From contig DTSC01000192.1 in the NCBI GenBank assembly GCA_012965625.1, positions 1 to 11,474 on the forward strand: DNA of 11,474 nt, given 5' to 3'. The notes beneath the pieces are model-generated. The model was not told where the DNA came from and did not search any database. It was given only the letters and a program-made list of their open reading frames with translations. The translations under genes and the position numbers were made by a program. The DNA comes from Flavobacteriales bacterium (GTDB taxonomy: Bacteria; Bacteroidota; Bacteroidia; NORP154). Below, piece by piece: positions 7,044-11,474 of the stretch; within the stretch, counting starts at the first letter, position 1; every line of letters starts with the position of its first letter.

Positions 7044-7973
7044 ATGAAGAAGGTTTATTTCACAGTTTTAGCTATAGGTTTAGGCATCCTTACTCAGTCA
7101 GGGGCTCTGGCTCAGGATGATCTTATGTCGCTTTTAGATGAGGAAACACCACAGGAGGAAGAAAAGAAAGTGTCTTCTACATTCAAGACTTTGCGGATTA
7201 TAAATGCCCAGACAATTGAAACCATAAAAGCCAAGTCCTTAATGTTTAGTATTCTACATCGCTTTGGTAATGTTTCTGGTGGCGGTCATGCCTTTTTTGG
7301 GTTTGACAATGCAAGTAATATTCGTTTCGGATTTGATTATGGGGTTACCGATAAGCTAATAATTGGTGTAGGAAGAAGTAAAGTTAAGGAGCATATTGAT
7401 GGGAATCTTAAATATAAGCTGTTAGCTCAAACAAAAGACAATAAAGTGCCGGTTTCTATTGCCTGGTATTCAAATGCTGGATTTACCCCCATGATAAGTC
7501 CAAAAAATTCTTCGGATGAGGATAAATGGACAAAACCGGCCCATCGGTTTTCGTATGCCCACCAGCTGATTATTGCAAGGAAGTTTAGCCCTGCATTTTC
7601 ATTTGAGGTGTTACCCACCTTGGTTCATAGGAATTATGTGACTAGCAGTGTGAATGAAACCAATGGTGCCGAGGAAGAAAATGATCTGGCTGCCATTGGC
7701 TTTGCAGGAAGAATTAAGTTTACTAAACGAATATCTCTTGTTGCTGATTACTTTTATGTGTTTTCAAAATTTAGGGAAAACAACTTGGACTTTCCTTTTT
7801 ATGCTCCTTTAGGTATAGGCATTGAAATTGAAACAGGTGGTCATGTCTTCCATGCTAACTTCACTAATTCTTCAGGTCTTATAGAGAACGATTATTTACC
7901 TGCAACGAGTGATTCCTGGTTGGATGGTGACATTAAACTTGGCTTTAATATTTCAAGAGTCTTTTACTTATAA
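7044..7973 (+). CDS. DUF5777-family outer-membrane beta-barrel protein
   Basis: A 309-residue exported protein of unknown function. Residues 1-23 form a signal peptide cut around ALAQ/DD. An acidic linker rich in E and D follows (LLDEETPQEEEKK), then a stretch of about 260 residues of alternating aromatic and hydrophobic strands ending in the terminal aromatic-rich VFYL, typical of outer-membrane barrels. The segment TFKTLRIINAQTIETIKAKS, the HRFG motif, FFGFDNASNIRFGFDYGVTDKL and VPVSIAWY are the pattern I recall for DUF5777. ATG 7044 fits the signal peptide better than the TTG at 7038. It follows YceI by 16 nt and completes the exported three-gene set. A transport, anchoring or structural role is possible; nothing in the sequence identifies the substrate. 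Confidence 0.8.
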   Translation: MKKVYFTVLAIGLGILTQSGALAQDDLMSLLDEETPQEEEKKVSSTFKTLRIINAQTIETIKAKSLMFSILHRFGNVSGGGHAFFGFDNASNIRFGFDYGVTDKLIIGVGRSKVKEHIDGNLKYKLLAQTKDNKVPVSIAWYSNAGFTPMISPKNSSDEDKWTKPAHRFSYAHQLIIARKFSPAFSFEVLPTLVHRNYVTSSVNETNGAEEENDLAAIGFAGRIKFTKRISLVADYFYVFSKFRENNLDFPFYAPLGIGIEIETGGHVFHANFTNSSGLIENDYLPATSDSWLDGDIKLGFNISRVFYL

Positions 7974-7993
7974 TCCTTCTAAATAAAGAATTC

Positions 7994-8773
7994 GTGCCTG
8001 AAGATTCTATTCCCTCTTATTCTGGCCTTGTTGCAAATAAAGTAGCTGAGAAAGCAATCTCGGATAATTTTCATAACGCTCCCCATAACCTAATGCCCAA
8101 CTCTGAAGATCCACTGGAGCCTTATATTAATTACCCAGATTGGATTTTGCCATTATTAGTATTGGTCTTTATGGTCTTGGTTTGGGTTCGTATCTATCAT
8201 AATAAGCGTGCAAAACTGTTAGTCAAAGCTTTTATCTCAAGGTTATATATTGTACATATGCTAAGGGAAAGTGATTCCTTAATGGTTGGTTTGTCAATAG
8301 CTCTTAATTTTGTTTTTGTAGTTGTTCTATCACTTTTTTTATTTCTTGTTATAATCTATTATCAAGTAAATATTCCTTTTAGTGATGTTATTAATCCAAT
8401 ATTTATTTTTTCTGGGGCCTTAGTTCTATTATATGCTGGAAAAACATTTGTTCTTTGGTTTCTGGGAGTAATATTTAATGAAGGGGAAAAGTTTTACGAA
8501 TACATTTTTCATGTTTTTTTATTTAATAAAATTCTTGGAATATTTTTATTGCCTGTAGTTATTGGCATAAGCTATTCTAAGATTGGCGCTCAATATTTAA
8601 TTTATACAGGGATTTTTCTCATCATTATAATTTACCTTTACCGGATATATCGAGGCGTTATTGTTTGTACTAGGGAGGCCAACCTCTCCAAGTATTACAT
8701 ATTTTTGTATCTTTGCACCCTTGAAATTTTACCAATGGCCTTAATTGCCAGGTTTGTTTCATCTGCGGTTTAG
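7994..8773 (+). CDS. DUF4271 integral membrane protein
   Basis: A 259-residue inner-membrane protein of unknown function with about six membrane segments: WILPLLVLVFMVLVWV (near 50-65), a long hydrophobic stretch around 98-126, FIFSGALVLLYAG then FVLWFLGVIF (136-162), VFLFNKILGIFLLPVVIGI, IYTGIFLIIIIYLYRIY, and a final segment with YLCTLEILPMALIARFV. This matches the DUF4271 pattern found next to uroporphyrinogen-III synthase genes in Bacteroidetes, here followed by that gene 31 nt on. The start is GTG 7994; no ATG is upstream in frame. The frame stays open back to a stop at 7946, and the codons before the GTG encode a hydrophobic run (SLLLIILL), so the true start may be further upstream at a non-standard codon. 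The gene is more AT-rich than its neighbours, which is expected for so many Phe, Ile and Leu codons. Confidence 0.78.
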   Translation: MPEDSIPSYSGLVANKVAEKAISDNFHNAPHNLMPNSEDPLEPYINYPDWILPLLVLVFMVLVWVRIYHNKRAKLLVKAFISRLYIVHMLRESDSLMVGLSIALNFVFVVVLSLFLFLVIIYYQVNIPFSDVINPIFIFSGALVLLYAGKTFVLWFLGVIFNEGEKFYEYIFHVFLFNKILGIFLLPVVIGISYSKIGAQYLIYTGIFLIIIIYLYRIYRGVIVCTREANLSKYYIFLYLCTLEILPMALIARFVSSAV

Positions 8774-8804
8774 TAAAACATCCAAAAACAATAACAGTCT
8801 GATT

Positions 8805-9557
8805 ATGTCTGAAAAAGTATCTTCTATTTTAGTTTCCCAACCACAACCCGAGTCTGATAAATCACCCTATTTTGGTTTAGCAGATAAGCACAGGCTTAAG
8901 ATTGAATTTAGGTCATTCATTCATGTTGAGGGGGTCTCATCTCAGGAATTCAGAAAGGACAGGATTGGAATGGGGGACTATAATGCTGTTATTTTTACAA
9001 GTCGTAATGCTGTTGATCATTATTTTAGGATGTGTCAGGAGATGAGAGTTCCAGTAAGGGATATTGTGAAATACTTTTGTGTCTCGGAAGCTATCGCCTA
9101 CTATCTGCAAAAGTATGTGGTTTACAGGAAGCGAAAGATATTTCATGGTAAACAAACATTTGGTGATTTGATTCCTGTTCTCAAGAAGCATTATGAAGGA
9201 AAGTTTCTCCTTCCTTGTTCGGATATTATGAAACAGGAAATTCCAAATCTTCTCGAAGAAAATGAGATGGGTTTTACAAAAGCAACTATTTATAATACAG
9301 TATGTTCAGATTTATCTGATCTAGCCAATGTAAATTATGATATGCTTGTTTTCTTTAGCCCAAGTGGGATAAAGTCTTTATTTAAAAATTTCCCAGAATT
9401 TCAGCAGCGAAAAACACGTATAGCTGCTTTTGGCCCGACTACTGCAAAAGCTGTTGAAGATGCTGGGTTGACACTTGATGTTAGGGCCCCTTTGCCAAAT
9501 GCACCCTCAATGACAATGGCTATTGAACAATATCTTAAAAGGGCCAACAAGAAATAA
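8805..9557 (+). CDS. hemD: stand-alone uroporphyrinogen-III synthase-like protein (HemD2)
   Basis: A 250-residue soluble protein with the two-lobed HemD pattern: ILVSQPQP at the start of lobe 1, AVIFTSRNAVDHYF (family FTSxxAV), then lobe 2 with FLLPCSDI, an IYNTV strand, MLVFFSPSGIKSLF and IAAFGPTTAKAVED near the end. HemD-family enzymes convert hydroxymethylbilane to uroporphyrinogen III and have low sequence identity with few invariant residues, so activity cannot be read from motifs. ATG 8805 gives the best N-terminus; an in-frame TTG at 8745 would start inside the DUF4271 gene. It follows DUF4271 by 31 nt and precedes rnpA by 76 nt. The HemC fusion at 2157-3755 carries a different HemD domain. 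This copy may be the main enzyme, a redundant one, or a repurposed relative acting with the neighbouring membrane protein. Confidence 0.82.
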   Translation: MSEKVSSILVSQPQPESDKSPYFGLADKHRLKIEFRSFIHVEGVSSQEFRKDRIGMGDYNAVIFTSRNAVDHYFRMCQEMRVPVRDIVKYFCVSEAIAYYLQKYVVYRKRKIFHGKQTFGDLIPVLKKHYEGKFLLPCSDIMKQEIPNLLEENEMGFTKATIYNTVCSDLSDLANVNYDMLVFFSPSGIKSLFKNFPEFQQRKTRIAAFGPTTAKAVEDAGLTLDVRAPLPNAPSMTMAIEQYLKRANKK

Positions 9558-9587
9558 AATGTTCAATTTTCTTAGCTGGGAAATATT

Positions 9588-9605
9588 TTCTTAAGATCTT
9601 AAGAA
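9588..9605. repeat. perfect 18-bp palindrome between hemD2 and rnpA
   Basis: The sequence reads the same on both strands over 18 bp, with its centre at 9596/9597; allowing one mismatch pair it extends to 24 bp (9585-9608). It starts 30 nt after the hemD2 stop codon and ends 28 nt before rnpA. As RNA it could fold into a 7-bp, mostly A-U stem with a GAUC loop, but no T-run follows on either side, so it is not a standard intrinsic terminator. A dimeric DNA-binding regulator site, or an RNA processing site, are the plausible roles. A 9-nt direct repeat, ATTTTCTTA, occurs at 9566-9574 and again at 9585-9593, the second copy overlapping the palindrome. Confidence 0.75.
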
Positions 9606-9633
9606 GATCAATACTCTTATAAAAAGAATTATA

Positions 9634-10023
9634 ATGGAGCAATCTTTCAAAAAAGAAGAACGGCTTTGCTCAAAGGTTGTTATTGACCAGCTTTTTGCCG
9701 ATGGTAATTCTTTTGTTATTAATCCCATCAGGACAATTTGGATAGAGCATAAGCATAAACACCAATATCCAGCACAAGTATTACTCGTTGTCCCAAAAAA
9801 AAATATTCCTTCAGCAGTAAAAAGAAATAAGATAAAAAGGCATATGAGAGAGTGTTATAGGAAGAACAAAGAGATATTGTATGAGGGGCTGTTGAAATCT
9901 AATAAAACCATTGCGCTGGTTTTGATATATGCTATGAATGACCAAATTATCTACCAAGAGATGGAGAAAAAAATAATTTTATCTTTACGACGTTTAGTTG
10001 AAATAAATGAAGTGGATCATTAG
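9634..10023 (+). CDS. rnpA: ribonuclease P protein component
   Basis: RnpA is the small basic protein that binds RNase P RNA and helps it recognise and cleave the 5' leader of precursor tRNAs in the cytoplasm. The 129-residue protein begins FKKEERL, a variant of the usual F-x-x-x-x-R-L start, and contains the family's RNA-binding motif AVKRNKIKRHMRECYR (61-76). VVPKK (52-56) precedes it. The last residues extend a little beyond the usual end. The ATG is preceded by A-rich sequence (AAAAAGAA), the typical Bacteroidetes translation signal. It overlaps yidD by 17 bp. There is no rpmH immediately upstream, unlike in many bacteria; here the neighbour is hemD2. Confidence 0.93.
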   Translation: MEQSFKKEERLCSKVVIDQLFADGNSFVINPIRTIWIEHKHKHQYPAQVLLVVPKKNIPSAVKRNKIKRHMRECYRKNKEILYEGLLKSNKTIALVLIYAMNDQIIYQEMEKKIILSLRRLVEINEVDH

Positions 10024-10228
10024 TAGGATATTTTTATTTATGATTAAGTTCTACCAGCTTACAATATCTCCATTAAATGTTTCAACATGTCGCTTTAGCC
10101 CTACTTGTTCCCAATACAGTGTTGAAGCGATACAAAAGCACGGGCCATTTAAAGGGGGGCTTTATGCCCTAAAAAGAATTTTTTCTTGTAATCCCTGGGG
10201 TAAGCATGGCCATGATCCTGTTCCTTAA
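10007..10228 (+). CDS. yidD: membrane protein insertion efficiency factor YidD
   Basis: A 73-residue peripheral membrane protein that helps YidC-dependent insertion of membrane proteins, probably at the inner face of the cytoplasmic membrane. It shows the family markers: an amphipathic N-terminal helix (IISRIFLFMIKFYQ), SP-L, then CRFSPTCSQY (28-37) with its conserved cysteines, and CNPWGKHGHDPVP (61-73) at the end. The ATG lies 17 bp inside the end of rnpA, as in many bacteria, pointing to coupled translation. yidC is not next to it here; an S41 peptidase gene follows 20 nt on. Confidence 0.95.
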   Translation: MKWIISRIFLFMIKFYQLTISPLNVSTCRFSPTCSQYSVEAIQKHGPFKGGLYALKRIFSCNPWGKHGHDPVP

Positions 10229-10248
10229 AAATACTAGTTGAATGCATT

Positions 10249-11474
10249 ATGAAAACAAGGGTTAAAAAATTTGGACTTGCATTATTGGTGGCTGGAATAT
10301 CCCTTGGCTCCTTAGGGTATGTCGACAACTATTTTGAGATATCTAAAAACCTGGACATTTTCGTTACCCTTTTTAAGAATTTAAATATTTATTATGTAGA
10401 TGAAACGGAGCCTGGTAAACTCATCAAAGAGAGTATTGATGGGATGCTTGAATCCTTGGACCCCTATACCACCTATATCCCTGAATCTGAAATGGAAGAT
10501 CATCGCTTTTCCATTACGGGAAAGTATGGAGGAATTGGATCGTTAATTCGGAAAAGAGGTGAGAAGATTATTATTGCCGAGCCCTATGAGGATTATCCTG
10601 CACATAAGGCCGGACTAATAGCTGGAGATATTTTGTTGGAAGTTAACGGTACGGCAATTTCAGGCAAGAACACAAGTCAGGTATCTAAAGTTCTTAAGGG
10701 ACAAGCTGGCACATCTGTAAAGATACTTGTTGAAAGGGAGGGTAAGGAAAAACCCTTTGAAGTAGAATTGGTAAGAGATGAGATCAAAATAAACCCAGTC
10801 CCTTATTTTGGCATGTTGGATGACAATTTTGGTTATATACGCCTAAGTACTTTTACAAGCAAGGCCAGTGAAGAGATTAAAAAGGGTGTCCAGGAGCTGA
10901 AAAAAGAGGATAATCTAAAAGGCTTGGTTTTGGACTTAAGGAGTAATCCAGGTGGTTTGCTTAGAGAAGCAGTCAATATTGTTAATTTATTTGTAGGCAA
11001 GGGTGATGAGATTGTAAGTACCAGGGGGAAACTAAAGGATTGGGATAAAGTTCATAGGGCGCTTAATACACCTTTAGATGAGGAGATCCCACTGATAATA
11101 TTGGTTAATAGAAGTTCTGCTTCAGCTTCTGAGATTGTTGCAGGAGCCTTGCAAGATCTCGATAGGGCTGTGGTAATCGGACAAAAGACCTTTGGTAAAG
11201 GCTTGGTGCAACAAACATTAAAACTTACCTATAATGCTCAGCTAAAAGTAACAACGGCCAAATATTTTATCCCTAGCGGCAGGTGTATACAGGCACTTGA
11301 CTATACCAATAGAAATGAAGATGGTAGTGTGGGGAAAGTGCCAGATAGCTTAATAACAGAATTTTCTACTAGAAATGGAAGGCCTGTATATGATGGCGGT
11401 GGCATAGAGCCTGATATTTCCGTTAGTCCACAAAAAGGAAGTAGAATTGGCGCTAAGCTCATGAATAAAATGTT
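10249..11474 (+). CDS. S41-family C-terminal processing peptidase, cut by window end
   Basis: The first 408 codons of an envelope serine protease of the tail-specific CtpA/Prc group, which cleaves proteins near their C-terminus outside the cytoplasm. An N-terminal basic and hydrophobic segment (KTRVKKFGLALLVAGISLG) is a signal peptide or membrane anchor. A PDZ domain lies at about residues 88-175 (GGIGS near 94, then AGLIAGDILLEVNG). The peptidase domain follows, with LDLRSNPGGLL and the catalytic Ser292 in SSASASEIVAGALQD. The general-base Lys317 in KTFGKGLVQ is exactly 25 residues later, as in characterised family members. KYFIPSGRCIQ, typical of this group, is also present. The ATG is 20 nt after yidD, so it is probably in the same transcript. 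The reading frame continues past the window end, so the C-terminus is unseen. The target proteins are not known. Confidence 0.93.
   Translation, partial: MKTRVKKFGLALLVAGISLGSLGYVDNYFEISKNLDIFVTLFKNLNIYYVDETEPGKLIKESIDGMLESLDPYTTYIPESEMEDHRFSITGKYGGIGSLIRKRGEKIIIAEPYEDYPAHKAGLIAGDILLEVNGTAISGKNTSQVSKVLKGQAGTSVKILVEREGKEKPFEVELVRDEIKINPVPYFGMLDDNFGYIRLSTFTSKASEEIKKGVQELKKEDNLKGLVLDLRSNPGGLLREAVNIVNLFVGKGDEIVSTRGKLKDWDKVHRALNTPLDEEIPLIILVNRSSASASEIVAGALQDLDRAVVIGQKTFGKGLVQQTLKLTYNAQLKVTTAKYFIPSGRCIQALDYTNRNEDGSVGKVPDSLITEFSTRNGRPVYDGGGIEPDISVSPQKGSRIGAKLMNKM

Noticed and set aside
8745..8804. A 20-residue N-terminal extension of hemD2 from TTG 8745.
   Set aside because: It overlaps the end of the DUF4271 gene, is polar and unlike HemD N-termini, while ATG 8805 lies directly before the conserved first strand.

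Overview
The window looks like ordinary chromosome from a member of the Bacteroidetes (Bacteroidota), most probably a Cytophagales-type marine or soil bacterium. This rests on several things seen in the sequence: moderate-to-low GC, A-rich leaders instead of clear Shine-Dalgarno sites, -7-like boxes resembling TAnnTTTG, and protein families typical of the phylum (DUF6438, DUF5777, DUF4271, a CX4CH cytochrome-type lipoprotein). The genus is inference. I see no mobile element, tRNA, rRNA or CRISPR array.

Left part (1-4707). A small lipoprotein of the DUF6438 type reads leftwards. It is separated by about 290 bp of promoter-bearing sequence from a rightward heme-biosynthesis operon: hemA (glutamyl-tRNA reductase, probable TTG start), a hemC-hemD fusion (hydroxymethylbilane synthase joined to a uroporphyrinogen-III synthase domain) and hemB (porphobilinogen synthase), which overlaps hemC-hemD by 17 bp. 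Together these cover C5-pathway steps from glutamyl-tRNA to uroporphyrinogen III. Only glutamate-1-semialdehyde aminotransferase (hemL) and the later enzymes are missing, and they must lie elsewhere.

Middle (4725-7973). A convergent glutaryl-CoA dehydrogenase gene (gcdH) faces hemB. Divergent from it starts a rightward set of three exported proteins: a lipoprotein with a CX4CH heme-type motif, a YceI-family lipid-binding protein and a DUF5777 outer-membrane beta-barrel. They look like one envelope module, possibly redox- or quinone-related.

Right part (7994-11474). A DUF4271 integral membrane protein is followed by a second, stand-alone uroporphyrinogen-III synthase-like gene. After an intergenic region with a perfect 18-bp palindrome come rnpA (RNase P protein), yidD (overlapping rnpA by 17 bp) and an S41 C-terminal processing peptidase cut by the window end.

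The most notable points are the two uroporphyrinogen-III synthase versions about 5 kb apart, the CX4CH/YceI/DUF5777 module, and the palindrome before rnpA. I did not find a convincing entirely new system; most of the window is housekeeping metabolism and envelope function.
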